A stretch of 64,000 nt of DNA from Phytophthora sp. 'mugwort'. Taxonomy: Eukaryota; Oomycota; Peronosporomycetes; Peronosporales; Peronosporaceae. Where the stretch lies: assembly GCA_033558025.1 (NCBI GenBank), contig JAUCEF010000014.1:2046001-2110000 (forward strand). Direction: 5' to 3'. The position numbers and the translations under genes were made by a program. Shown here piece after piece: positions 33,200-45,500 of the stretch (positions are counted from its first letter, which is position 1; each line of letters starts with the position of its first letter). The notes below the pieces were generated by a model that worked only from the letters and a program-made list of their open reading frames with translations, made no database searches and was not told the origin of the DNA.

Positions 33200-35050
33200 A
33201 ATCAACTGGAGACGACACGACCATCCTACCAAATGTAGAAGAGGTTGGAACTGAGTTTGAGTCACCACAGCCGAGTTCATTAGGACCGAGTAGAAGGATA
33301 ACTCAAATACCAGCTGAAAAGAATCGCGTACCCATGCAACCGACATTGTTCCAGTAATGATGCAAGCGGAACGGCAACGATGCATATCAAGAGCTCAAGA
33401 TGAAGCATTGAAGTGGGCTGACTTGAAAGCATTACTTCGAGAAGAGCTCGATGGGCTCACCCACCGTCGTACTCAGCGGGTAAGCAAAATAGCCGACAAT
33501 TTCGTACTCAGTGAAGATGGTCTGCTGTACTATCAGGGTCAGAGACAGCGAGCAGTTGAGTCCGACGACGGAGACCTCAAGCTGAGACTGTGATACCAAC
33601 AACGATGGTTGACGAAGTACTCCATAACTGCCAGAATTCGATAGAAGGAGGTCACCAGGGAATTGTACGGACCTTTCATCGGGTGAAAGTTGAGTTCTAT
33701 TGGGTGGGGTTATATGATGATGCACTCAAACACGTCAAGATATATGAAGATTGCAGCACGAGTAAAACGTGTAAAACGTGCTGCAATCTTCACATGTCTG
33801 GACGTGTTTGAGTGCATCATCATATAACCCCACCCAATAGAACTCAGCTTCAAGGCCCAGCTAAGGGGCTATTCACCAGGCAATGTTGTATCCGAACACC
33901 CATTTCAACTGGTATCAATGGATTTCGTAATTCCGTTACCGAAGACTCACCACAGCGGTAATGTTTTTCCAAGCCCATTTTTGTGATAGCAAAAGCTATG
34001 AGTGACGCGGGAGCATTGGAAGTGGCGGAAATTTTCGAAAAGTGTGTATTTTGGAGGTTCGATGCTCCATCGTTAGTCCGTCACGATAGAGATCCCCGCT
34101 TCATGAACGAAATTTCCAAACGTTCGCTGAGTTGATGCAGTCACGGTCTAGAGCAACGCTGAGTTACCGGCCTCAAGCTATCCGCCAACAAGAACGTTCA
34201 GCAAGACGATGATCCAGACTATCCGTGTATATGTAGAAGACCCGCTGCAAGCCGACTGGGACGACATAGCTGAAAGAATGGTCCATGCCATAAACAACTC
34301 ATGCGATACAATTCGACCTGAAACACCCTTCTACTTGGTGCATGAATGGGATGCCCAGTCCACGCTTAAAGCAATGACATTTACTGTCAAAACTGACACA
34401 GCCAACTCAGCTGATGTTGTTCAATGGCGTAGAGAATCAACCGTCAACGGAAAATCGCACTACGACTCGCTAAGGAATATCAGATAGCCGAGCGGACTCG
34501 GCGAGCCGAAGCACATAATGCACGGCTTGGTAAAAAGGAACACGAGACCATCCCGAACTCAGGTAACTCATCCAGGTTGGGAGAAAATGTATTAGCCGAA
34601 TCGGTGGAGAACCAGAAGTCCTTGTTCAACGAAGGAGACCAAGACTGGTTGTTCATAGAACGGGTCAAAACTGGTTTGAAAAAGAAGCTAGCCCATAAGT
34701 GACACGGACCGTTCCAAATGAAGAAGAAGGTTGAAGAGTTTGCATACGAACTGAAGCTTGCCGACAAGACTGGGTATCGCTCTATGAGGAACTCCTTCCA
34801 GAAGATAGCTGGGAAGTTGATGATAGTGCCGACAAATATAAAATAGAAGCGATTCTGGATGACGATATGCCGTTATCAACTACCACCAATAGAGTTCAGC
34901 GGCTGTTCAAGGTCAAATGGGTCGGCTACGCCGAGCCAACATGGGAACCAATCTCGAATTTGTCATGTGGAGGTTTATTGTTTGAATACTTACGGCAAAA
35001 GAAACGAGAGAATCATCTGCTGATGATGCAAGTGGCAGACGAAAAATAGC
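33200..35050 (+). mobile_element. Ty3/gypsy pol 3' half, + strand (element G3): integrase and chromodomain
   Basis: Pieces in order: RNase H-IN junction (MMQAERQRCISRAQDEALKW), a transcript-reading segment VLSEDGLLYYQGQ, the H2C2 zinc domain (EVLHNCQNSIEGGHQG, EFYWVGLYDD), the core start (QLVSMDFVIPLPKT), VRHDRDPRFMNE (second Asp), LSYRPQA with QQERS (third block), VYVEDPLQADWDDIAERMV, and a chromodomain at about 34,850-34,990 (VQRLFKVKWVGYAEPTWEP). Frameshifts, stops and a 75-nt hairpin insertion at 33,690-33,847 disable it. RT and RNase H are missing. Confidence 0.75.
33690..33847. repeat. Long inverted repeat (about 70-75 nt arms) inside integrase
   Basis: The segment from TTGAGTTCTATTGGGTGGGG to GATTGCAGCACG is followed, after a loop of about 16 nt (AGTAAAACGTGTAAAA), by a near-perfect reverse complement ending CCCCACCCAATAGAACTCAG. 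It duplicates part of the integrase zinc-domain coding sequence in inverted orientation. Confidence 0.85.
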
Positions 35051-35199
35051 AGTACGGGACTACAAGTTGACCACCACCGGGTGACCAGGATTCAGGCCTG
35101 GTGGGATGGAACAAAACTACTGAAGCCATTGTATGATTGTATATGAATGAAATGTAGTCGTGGGGACCCAGCTGAGACGTCATAACTACTACTCGAAAA

Positions 35200-38100
35200 T
35201 CAACTCAGTAAAGTGCCTGGAGATTGGACTAACTGAATGTGAGAACCACTAAAGTGAACACCTACAAGGTCTCGAATATAACCAGGGCTTCGCGAATGGC
35301 AGGAGTCGGCGCAGAGGTGACAGAGTGGATGGAGTCGGCTCGTTTGGATCGATATCCTCTTCCACGTGTGATTGGACGTACTCGGAATCGAACTCGGCAG
35401 GGGCAAACACCGGAAATTCAGGATGTAGCGGTTGGAAACACTGGTTGTAAGGATGGAATGACGGCGAGCACAACAACCATGCGCGACACAGCTCGGCACG
35501 GTCAGCTTCAGCAACACTCGCCCTCCAGTCCGCGCTTGCTGGAAACCAGGCCATATTAGTCGTCGTCGCAAATGGGGCAAATGGATCGAAAAATAGTTCG
35601 GAATCCGGAGTCGGCGCGGGTCCAGCTGAGTCGTGCCCGGTAACAACGCTGTGCAGAGCTTGATATGATTCTCTGAGAATATAACGAAGGCTCTCCGCAC
35701 GACGCTTTCGGTCCTTTTGCTATATTTGAACCACAATTCGAGAATCAGCCCAAGCGCGTTGAGTGGGATCCCAGGATGCAAATCTGGATGTAAACCCAAA
35801 CTAACACTCGAATCCACTATCCGGTTCAGACGCTCCCATAGAGCGATAAAATACCGGATCCAATCAATCTCCCCCTCCCCCGTAATTTGCGCCAACATTG
35901 AGCGATGATCTCCACTGGTGAAGCCGGCTGATATCTGGATCCCCGTACTCGAGCCATCAGAGATGAAGACATGAAGAAAGGCTAGGAGCTTCGACATCAA
36001 GCGGCAACAGGGATGCTGAGGAGATTGAGGATTTTTTCCCAACAGCGAGCGGATCCAGGATGGAAGAATAGAGGATACATCCATGTCTTCACTTGCTCTG
36101 TCACCCTTTTGTCGCGGGCTGCCGCTTGAGCAGCCCCCCCCCGCGTCCTCAGCTGAGTAATCCGTAACGTCAAGGGTCCAGAAGATGAAGAATCACTCTC
36201 GATTTGGCTGGATTTGCTTGAGACAGTTGAAACCGAACTGGGCGATCGATGCCTTCTTCCGACCTTTTCGTTTGGATGTTAACGGTTTGGTGGAAGTCAA
36301 CTTAGCAGATGATGTGTTCAAAGATGCCGACCCTATAGGAGTCGGCTTCTTCGTTGACGATACTCCTGATACCAGACTCTTGGAAGTTGACTTCTTGGAA
36401 GCTAACTTCTTGAACGCAGAATTCTTAGCCACCATAGGAGAGAGAGCTGAGTTCGTAGCAGCTGGAGCCACCGGAGCTGACTTTTGAGATGCCGACCCGT
36501 GAGAGGCTGACTTCGACAGTGCCGGGTTCGTAGTAGCTGACTGGAGAGACGCCACCTTTGGAGATGTTGAGTCATTGGAAGCAGAAATGGACCCGGGTGA
36601 AGAAAGATCAGCATGCCTTGCAGTCCGGGGAGCAGTTGGAAAAGACGAGAGCAGAACTACATTACTAGCGGAGTCACCTCGAAACCGTTTGGGAGCTGGT
36701 TAAGAAGGCGATTGACGCAGACGCTTGCCAGCTCCCTGTGCTGGCGAAAGAGAAATGGACGGAAGATCCGAAGTTTGTGGAGGAAGCACCAATGACGATT
36801 GGCGTGATATGGACGGAGTAACTGGAAGGTTCTTCTCTTCCTTGCTTGCGTCAGCATCCTCACTGTTATCGTCATCGGACGCGAATATCGCGATGAAGAG
36901 GTTCTTTGGGGACCACGGAGGTCGGCGGATCTCTTCCTGCTCGGCATCAGGAGAGTTGACCTCGAGAGGGAGAGATGTTGATGTACCAGATTCAGCCACA
37001 TCTTGGGAATCGGGAGTTCCAGCCGACTTGACCTTCACGGGACCCAGAGCTACGACGTTAGACGTCTCGAATGTTCATGTTGGACTCGGCTAATAGCCCT
37101 GGCAGTGACTGATAATGCAGCTCGAGACGAACGACGCAAAGGAGATGGGACAGCAACCTTCGGTTTTATCGAGCTGGAGATAGATTTCCTCGCTTTCGGC
37201 TTGGAATGAATAACCCTGGTCTTCCCGGAGCCGTGCCGAAATTATTCCGGCCGAGTTAGATGAAGTGGGAAATCGGGACTCAGCTACCGAAGTAACAAGT
37301 CGTGCCGATGGTGCAGGAGACTCATAATACATCGGCGGCGTAACAGGGACCACCGAGCTCAGCGAAGCCAGCGCAACAGCAGCGGACGTTGTGCTCGATA
37401 ATTCGGTCGAACCTGACGCAGAGCCAGACGTTGTCAACGGAAGACTGATCAACCCAGGAACGAAAGGGAGAGTCACCGGAATGAGGTGGCCCCGACGATA
37501 GCGACTCTCTGGAACTCGATGTGGTTAATCCGTAGGTGTGGAAGTCGGCTTTAGAACTGTTTAACTTGACTCGGGGAGGAGGAGACAGATCCGGAACAGC
37601 TTGGGCTGCGGAACTCGACTGCCCAACAGGCCCACTTGAACTCGACTGCCCAACAGAACCACTTGAACTCGGCTGCCCTACAGACCACTTGACCGAGCAG
37701 AAATTTGCAATGTAATCTCACGAGGCTCATCTGACTGCACCAGTGCAATCTCAGGCCAGCGGGCTTCGAGAAGTCGGCATAAACGGGCGTTCAAGCTGCG
37801 ATCTCGAGAGGTCAGACCAGGAGCGTCAAAGCCGGCAGCTGCAGCCATCGCCACCTCTGGATCTGCCGCGGAAATGGGACCGTGATGACGGATGAGGTTC
37901 TTGAGGCGAGTAATCGCACGCTTTGGCTCCGCAATCGTCTTGCGTGCCAACCGAAGATTTAGCTTGTCGCTACCAGAAGTCATTAAACTTGCTGCCTCTT
38001 GAAGACGATGAAAATAATTGTCTGATAAAGCCTTCAAGGCGTTGTAAGACACCGTACGTTCTGTGAGCGGATGGGTTAGGAGTTGACAATCCCTGTTCCG

Positions 38101-38921
38101 ACCCTCGATCATGCGATGGAGCCCGTCCACATTTTCTTGGATGGCGTCAATATGACAATTCTCTAGCCGGGTTGACTCCCTCTTCTCCATTTCCAGTCGA
38201 TAGATGGTGGAGCGGTAGGAAGTCAGCAGAATAGTATTCATGCTGGATGATTGTTTCCATTTGTCCTGCTCACGAACCACTGCAGCCAATTCGGCTTCTA
38301 CCCGAGCAGTCGACGCCAAAGCTGACTCCAGTCTCCTGTTTAGAGCACCATTTTCACGATGCAGCCGAGTTACATCATGCCGGAGCTGAGCTAATTCTTC
38401 GGAAGAACTCGGTTGAGGGGAAGAGCCGGCTTGGATCAATGACAACATCTCAGTCGGAGAACGAGCAGCCAAAAGATCTCTTCGGTGACGCCAGTCACCA
38501 GGAAGCGGAGGTCAGAGAATTGTATAAGCCATTAGCCGAGTCCGCTCGAGTTCTTCGGCCGAGGGAATACGTTCACGGTCTTGAATAGCATCCAGAGCTC
38601 AGCTAGATCAGTTGGCCGCTGAAATGAGTCGTCAACTGAATTCTAGAGACCAGCAGAAGAAGATCCCGCCGATTCCAGTGTGCCAGCCGAAGTCTCTTGG
38701 TTGTGAGATTGAAACCCGAGCTGAAGCGGTGAAAACTCGGCTGAGGGAAGTGGAGGAATCCCAGTTTCCATTAGTCCGTCCGGACGGAATCCTGGCAGCG
38801 GAGTTGCATGTGGTGGACTCGTGGGGGCCGGCGACGGACGTGGAGAGTAAATGTCACTATCCATGGAGGACATATCTGGAGAATGTTGAGACCCTTGTGG
38901 GTCACTGACCAGGGAATCCAA
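35200..38921 (-). pseudogene. Gag-like polyprotein debris on the - strand
   Basis: A set of - strand frames runs from 38,921 to 35,200. The start at 38,472 is a clear coiled coil over 264 codons (LRHDVTRLHRENGALNRRLE, then LARKTIAEPKRAITRLKNLI). Middle frames are Ser/Thr/Pro/Lys-rich (36,193-36,555). The last frame (36,084-35,200) contains a helical block (YFIALWERLNRIVDSSVSLG and LNALGLILELWFKYSKRTE). Its direction and position follow the inverted LTR and leader module at 40.8-39.2 kb, fitting LTR-leader-gag of one - strand element. No pol follows. Several stops make it non-functional. Confidence 0.5.
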
Positions 38922-39239
38922 GCTCGGCGGAATAGGCTTCTACGCTGGGTCTTCATCTGAATGCTGGTATGGAGGAGAAGACTCGGGGAGAGAAAACCCG
39001 AGTCGTCACCGTCTCGAACCCGAAGGATAGACTTGGGCATTAAGCGCGAGGAACTGGTCGTGAGCGAGGGTCCGTCGGTTGTTCTCTCAGCGACGTTGAA
39101 TCCAGCGATACTGCCTCGAAGAAATCGTCACGATCCACTGGCTTATCAAGGAGGCGAGCTCCAGGAAACCATGGACCAGCGGCGATAGTGATAGAAGACG
39201 CCCTCTCAGTTGAGCTACCGGGAGAAGCTCAGAGATGAT

Positions 39240-40238
39240 CGAGCAGGTTCACCCTGTAAGCAAAAGGGATGGATGAATATCTCCGAATCGGAAGTCGACT
39301 GAGAGGCGTGCTCACCAGTGGCGATGGGGCCGATCGATATTCGCTGATCGGTATACATGTTCCGACATCCTCGATCTGTCAGATGGTATTCATGTTCTGA
39401 CCTACGTGATCTGGCAGATCGGGCCGATCGATGTTGGTAGAACGACATACGCGTTCGGGCACCCGCGATCTGGCAGATCGGGATTCGATCAGCAATCATC
39501 ATTAGGGATGTGCAAGAGTGAAGACGGTACGTGTTGAGCGGTTGAAGAAGGGCAAGATTCAGGAGATTCAGGTGGTAGAGATCATGCTCAGGATGGGAAA
39601 AAATAAGACCAGAAAAGGATAAACAACAATCAGACTCGAATTTGCATTGGACAACTTAGGCGGTTTTCAAATACCGTGGGATGGGAACTACGTTGGCCCC
39701 CCAAGGTGTCGACCAGTCCAAGGTAGCAGATCTAGTGTCGTGGTGAGCGGATCGTATATTGCCCCCCCCCCACGCTAGCGAACTTCTGCTTAAGCGCATA
39801 CCTCGATCGATCGGCATTCAATGCTTGGCCGACGATCGGTTCGACTCTCAACTTGCAAGAGCCCACTAAAGGAAGCGGCAAGCAACTCAAAAAAAGGAAA
39901 GGAACAACGCCACATGGCGATTTCGGCCTCGGATCAAGTACAGGCCCCCGATCGAAGGTCGGCTACCTCAGCTCGGGACTAATAACGGCAGCAGAGCGAA
40001 GACTTCCGCGCTGCTCCACGTCCCCACATGCCACCAGAACGTTCACGACTTTACATCGCTGCATCCTTCGGAGTCCCAAGAGAGTAGATCCAGCCCACCG
40101 ACGGGTACAGAAGGTGAGACTAAGTTCAGCCGATTCACAGATTATCGGAGAACCCCCTCCGTTAGTCGGTGTGTGGGCGCAGTTGGTAAGCGGATCGGAT
40201 CTTAATCATATTTTGACCAATCCCGCTACACCACAACA
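39240..40238 (-). repeat. Leader-like module, copy 1 (also at 60,741-61,580)
   Basis: Read on the - strand from 40,238 this about 1 kb stretch begins TGTGGTGTAGCGGGATTGGT, includes CGGGACTCCGAAGG-type and CGATCGGGGGCCTG blocks, and ends in GATCTGCCAGATCG-rich sequence. The same order occurs on the + strand from 60,741. It abuts the end of the LTR-like repeat, so it could be the untranslated leader of that element family. A C-run (about 39,763-39,772) interrupts it. Confidence 0.7.
40168..40233 (+). other. tRNA-like sequence at the LTR/leader junction
   Basis: The 66 nt from GGTGTGTGGGCGCAGTTGGT to CCCGCTACACCA resembles a tRNA. It has an A-box-like TGGGCGCAGTTGG, a degenerate B-box (TTTTGACCAATCCC), partly complementary ends (GGTGTG with CTACACC) and a terminal CCA. 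On the - strand it starts TGGTGTAGCGGGATT immediately after the LTR-like repeat, where a tRNA primer-binding site belongs. A second copy is at 60,745-60,810 on the - strand. It could be a full-length tRNA copy in place of an 18-nt site, or a SINE head. Confidence 0.45.
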
Positions 40239-40239
40239 A

Positions 40240-40812
40240 TAGAGGAGTCCCTTGGGGGCTCCCAGGAGATAAAATACTACCAGAGTAACTTTCCCAAGCC
40301 CAAGAAGTGAAGTGTACACTATCCGGTAAGTCCCTGCACGTGCTGGGTTATGGCTACCACTGACACCCGAGAGGCATAGCATGTAGGGTGTTGACTGGTA
40401 GAGCCAAGAGAAGTAGGTCGACCCGTGGAAGGGCGTGTCTCGCCAACCGCAAAGGAACAAGTCCTGCCGAACTCGGCGGGCCGGTACGCCGTACAGCCCG
40501 GGTACCGTAACACTTCTAGCCGAGAAGCCTTTGCTCTCGGCGACCCGTCACAGCGCTTACGCGCTGTCGTCCGCCCTTTAGCGGAGGACACGGATATCTA
40601 AGCCAGAGACAGTCAGCTCAGCTGACCTCGTGTATTGACTGGCTTGGGGCACTTGGTCTCGGCGGAAGCGAGACACTACTGTCCCGGAAGGGCCGAACCG
40701 CTAGGGACAACCCAGCGCAGGCCAACAAGGGCCGACTAGCTCGGCTATTGTTGTTATTCTTGCCTAAGTAACCACGTATGATGATTTTGTGTGTGCTGCA
40801 ATACCACAAACA
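40240..40812 (-). repeat. LTR-like repeat, - orientation (inverted partner of 31,893-32,455)
   Basis: On the - strand the sequence begins TGTGGTATTGCAGCACAC at 40,802 and ends near GGGACTCCTCTATTGTTG at 40,238. It is collinear with the copy at 31,893-32,455. Here it is directly followed by the tRNA-like/leader module, which supports an LTR reading for this copy. The + copy lacks that module at its end. Confidence 0.75.
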
Positions 40813-40927
40813 CTTCCTGTGTGCAAGGTGTTGTGTACCCCGTCACACAAACCCTCTTGCTCTGTACTCGAACTTGCCCACGACGAAGTCCGTACCCTGT
40901 TTCTTCCACACGTGTCGGGAGCCGGCC

Positions 40928-41420
40928 TGTTGGGGGACGGGCACGATCGTATAGGTCTAATGAGTACTGGACGGTAGATATTATAGACTGAACAATCCAA
41001 TACAAGATATGTAAAGGAAATTAGTCTAAATCTTTGACAGGTAAGTTCACGACTGACCCTATTTCCTCGTTGTCTCAGATACCTCGCAGACGTCTTCGCA
41101 CGCACTCAGCCCTTCGACATTCACCTTACCTTTCGTACCTCCTTGAACTTGCTTGAGGGTACCGGATTCACCCCGCCTCCCTTTATCCGCCCTCTTGCCA
41201 TCCGTCCTAGGACTTCGATATACTCCTTAGCTTCCACTGTCAGCAAGCGTTCCGGGAATCAGAACCCCGAGGATCAGCCACGCACGACTAAGCCCTCCAG
41301 CCGATACGACTCGGACCGTCCCACACCACATGGACCTAGACCGCCGCCTCGTCCTCGTCGCGGTCCCCGTTCCAGACGGTAGCCACAGTGACCGACAATT
41401 CCACTCTGGGCATAAACCTC
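40928..41420 (+). repeat. Dispersed repeat, copy 2 (direct repeat with 29,158-29,690)
   Basis: It begins TGTTGGGGGACGGG and carries the same blocks as copy 1 (AACAATCCAATACAAGATAT, CACGACTGACCCTA, CGATACGACTCGGACCGTCC). Several small indels separate the two. A - strand frame here (41,274-41,504) is Arg/Gly-rich and could be part of a gag, but is not assignable. Confidence 0.65.
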
Positions 41421-41439
41421 TCCAACATGGCATGGCATC

Positions 41440-42590
41440 GATGAAGAAGACTGACTACTAGCACTGCGTGAAGAGGCAATTGACGATTTAAGGGATCGGA
41501 ACATGTAAGAGCACGTGAATACGAATAGCCAGATAAAATATACGTGTTTGCACGTTTTTAAAATCGTTAAAATTACATTTTGAAAAATACCCGCTTCAGG
41601 ACCCTATTCTTAAACAATTGACATTTAAATATCAAAGTACCCGTTTCGATAAACTCGATTTTTGGTAAGTTACAAGAATTTTGTTGCGGCCAAGCATAAG
41701 TCTTTAATCTATGAACTTCGAACTTCACTATAGCTTACCGGCCGGACCTACAACATGCATTACTTTTCATCACTTTTGGCAAAACGTTTAAGCTACTCAC
41801 CAATTGGCTGCGCCCCTTCCAGCCAACCACTCGCACGTCCTGGGTTGCAAGTCGTTAGTCCGACAATCTGAAAGCGCAAATGCACAGACGTCCTAACAGC
41901 AAAAGAGTCCGTCGTGAAAATCAGATTGTCTATTAGAGCTTATCACTGCGTAAGATATCTGTTAGTGGAAATCCTGTCTTCTAGCATAACTGGATCGTTC
42001 ACCTCCTCGCTTTTCGTTCTGCATACTCGCGGTCACCCCACTAGGTCATGTCGTCTGTCGGAGATGTGCTGCAGCGGTGCCTCTTGGTATGCGATAAACA
42101 GTCTAATCCGGTAGGTTTGCGTCGTGTTGAAGGAGATATCGCTAGGAAAATGACTTGGCCAATAAATTCGCCGCTGCAAAAGATTGTAGGATTTTTTTCC
42201 AATCAGAGCAGAGGCTGTCTGCCGCCGAGCCTGAATTGTTCTGCTCCCACTGTATTAATAAGTACGGGAATGGGATTTTTCAATACTTTTTTATATAGCG
42301 ATGGAAATACGTGAATCGAAAATAAGGCTGGCGGCTGACTCCAGGGCCCAGACTTCTCCTCGTTGCAAGTCAACCAGCACATTTCATCGGGCTTTTATGC
42401 GTAATTGCTATCGAGTCATCCTCACGTCGAGCTGCAATGATTACTATTGTGGGTATCAAGTTATCATTCGTACCCACTACATCCTCACATACGTCACATA
42501 TACAGTACAGTACCACTTTTCTATTGCTGGATTATTATAAGCAATCGAGGGTACCATTTCGATTACGCTGCTAACTTTAGTTTTGACAGC
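41440..42590. other. AT-richer intergenic stretch upstream of the glucosyltransferase gene
   Basis: No gene or transposon domain is recognised. Base composition is visibly more AT-rich than in the flanks, and short frames are random-looking. The last about 150 bp before 42,591 presumably contain the promoter; TCATTCG at 42,464 is a near match to the oomycete initiator, but not a full one. Confidence 0.4.
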
Positions 42591-45500
42591 ATGAGGGACT
42601 TTTTTCCATTCACCAATTCACATTCAACTTCCTCGACCGCTCTGACAATGCATCGAACTGTCCCAATCGAGAGCGACGACGTCCTATCTCCTAAAACAAG
42701 GTCCTTCGCGAGTGGCAAGTTCCGTCAGATCCATAACGCCATCCAGGCCCTTCAAAGACCTGATGGCCACATCCAACTGGACTTCCCAGCCGAAGACGCC
42801 ATTGACTTGCAGACACTCGACTCTCCAATACAAGAGCAAGACACGACCAGTGAGAAACTGAGAGTCCAAAGCGATGACAACCAACTCGTCTCCGTGCCGC
42901 CATTGATGAGCGTCTGCATCCTCATTGTAGGTACACGAGGCGACGTTCAACCGTTCTTGGCCATCGCAAAGAGACTGCAACAGGACGGCCATCGTGTACG
43001 TCTGGCAACCCACGCAGTGTACAGAGACTTCGTTATGAGTCACGGTGTCGAGTTCTACCCGCTCGGAGGAGACCCGAAGGAGCTTGCGGCGTACATGGTC
43101 AAGACTGGGGGCCACCTCATCCCAACCAAGATCGAGATGCTGACAAAGGACGTCCCGCGGAACAGAGAAATGATCCATGAAATTGTCTTCTCCACGTGGC
43201 CCGCCGTATCCGAAGCAGACCCTGACGGTGGAGGCCCAGGGGTCCCAGGACCTCCATTTCGAGCCCAGGCCATAATTGCTAACCCTGTCTCGTATGGACA
43301 TATTCACGTGGCTGAACGTCTCGGTGTGCCGCTCCACATCATGTTCCCACAGCCATGGGTGCCCACAATGGCATTCCCACATCCATTGTCAAATCTGGCA
43401 TACACTGGGAAATGGCAAAAGAGGAATTATCTTTCCTACAAATTAGTTGATCTCATCATGTGGCACGGCACGGAAGGAATGATCAATGAGTTTCGAACCG
43501 AAGTACTCAAGCTGCGTCCGATTCGTAATGGCGACCTTGGGTCTGAGTTGCTTTTGGATCTCAATATCCCCCACGCTTTCATGTGGAGTCCGAAGCTCGT
43601 GTCGAAACCAGCAGATTGGGGGGATCTATACGACGTCATCGGTACAGTTAGTCTAAAGGAGGCTGCATCCGTCTACACACCGTCACCAGAGCTTGAAGCG
43701 TTTCTTGGAGACGACGGAGGCCCCATTTTCGTCGGGTTTGGCTCCATGATACTAACAAACCCTCTCGCAACCACCACAATGATCATTGAAGCAGCCAAGC
43801 AGGCCAACGTTCGTGTCCTGATCCAATCGAGCTGGAGTGACATGGCTGGCGATATTGAAATCCCTACCAACGTCTTCTTTCTCGGTAACTGTCCACACGA
43901 TTGGCTTATGCCAAGAGTATCTGCCGTTGTTCATCACGGCGGTGCTGGTACTACTGCAGCTGGGCTACTTGCTGGCAAACCAACTTTCATTGTGCCATTT
44001 TTCGGAGATCAGCCGTTCTGGGGTCAAGCTGTTCTCAGTGCTCGAGTAGGTGTATCGCCTTGCCCCATTGCTCAACTCACGACCGAAATACTACGCAAAG
44101 CTTTCGTGGATTTAGCGAGCCCCGAGCTACGGGATCGAGCTGAAGCGATGCAACGTGTGATGCAGCAAGAAAATGGTGCAGAAGAGGCCGTACGCAGCTT
44201 CTATCGTCACCTCCCAACACAAGAAATGTGGTGCGACTTGGATCACCAGCGTATTGCTTCGCACTGGAGTGTCCACGACCGAATCAAGCTCTGCGACCGA
44301 TGTGCCTTTGTGATTAGAGAGCGTCTAGGCAAAAAAACTCAGAAGCTGTTGCGATACAATGCCGTCGATTACTCTGCTCGTGGTCCAAGCTCATTACTGA
44401 CAGGAGTAGGCACCGGTGTCATCGTTTTCGTGCACGAACTGACTGGAGCGTTTACAGGAGTGTTGATCCAACCTGCCAAAGGTTTAATGAAAGGAGGTAT
44501 CATTGGTGTCATCAAAGGAACAGTGGCAGGAGTGTACTATTTGTTGGTACGACCTGTGCATGGTGCGCTGCTTCTCGCCGACCGCGCGGCTACAGGGAGC
44601 AAAAACGCGAATCGGGAAGAAGGACATCGTAAACTCAACAGTGTATTCGACCGCCATCTCATGGCAGCTCTAGGAGCGGAAGATGGTCTGGTCGACTCGT
44701 TCTGCTTGGCAGTGGGGCCGAATGCTGTTGATATCGTCATTTTCCCGCGACAAAAAGACCGAAAGAAGATGCTCAAGCACTTGCGACACAATGTAAAGCG
44801 CCGCTATCGTGTGCAGTATGAGGCCTTATTAAGAGTTGAAAGGTCTGAGAAGCTCGCACTCCAAAAGGAAAGCGCCTTGTTTTCTGCTTGTAAAGAGTCC
44901 CTGAGTCGATACAGCCAGCAACAGGACGCTACTCCAACGCAAGCCTTTCCTAGCAATGACATTGCACTTGTAGATGTGGACGCTTTATCTACCGCTGTTG
45001 AATGTATTGACATGGATACAAACAAAGGAGCGCCCATCATCACGCTAAAGTCGGCACAACTTACATCAACGGGCGTTGTGGAGATGGCGTTGACAGTTCC
45101 AGATGAATATACCGATGTAGTGGAGCCACCAACAATTGCTGAATGGGAAAGATACTCTAGCAGCCAACACCAATTATCGGGGAAGACCGAGACACCTGTT
45201 CCAGTTATGAATATGTGTCTCGCTGCCATCGGCACGTGGAATAACGGAGTGAAGCAGTTTGTAGCCATTGGGATCAAGTTGAAGGAACAGGGACATCGAG
45301 TACGCGTTGCAGCTAATGAACGTTTTCGCACCGAGATCAAGTTGCGCGGGCTGGAATTCTATCCACTTGCTGGGGCGCCGGAGAGTGTGCAGGATTTCGC
45401 CAAGTTTGTGTACGAAAGCCAAAATGCAGCCCGCGCGACAGTCCCTGGGCGGCATGGGACCGGCGCTATTCAAGCCTTCAAGGAGCTCATTTACTCACTT

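Noticed and set aside
42447..42590. 48-codon N-terminal extension of the glucosyltransferase frame
   Set aside because: It begins with a GTG, lacks an ATG, and the peptide (Tyr/His/Ser-rich) has no similarity to the family. The first ATG is at 42,591.
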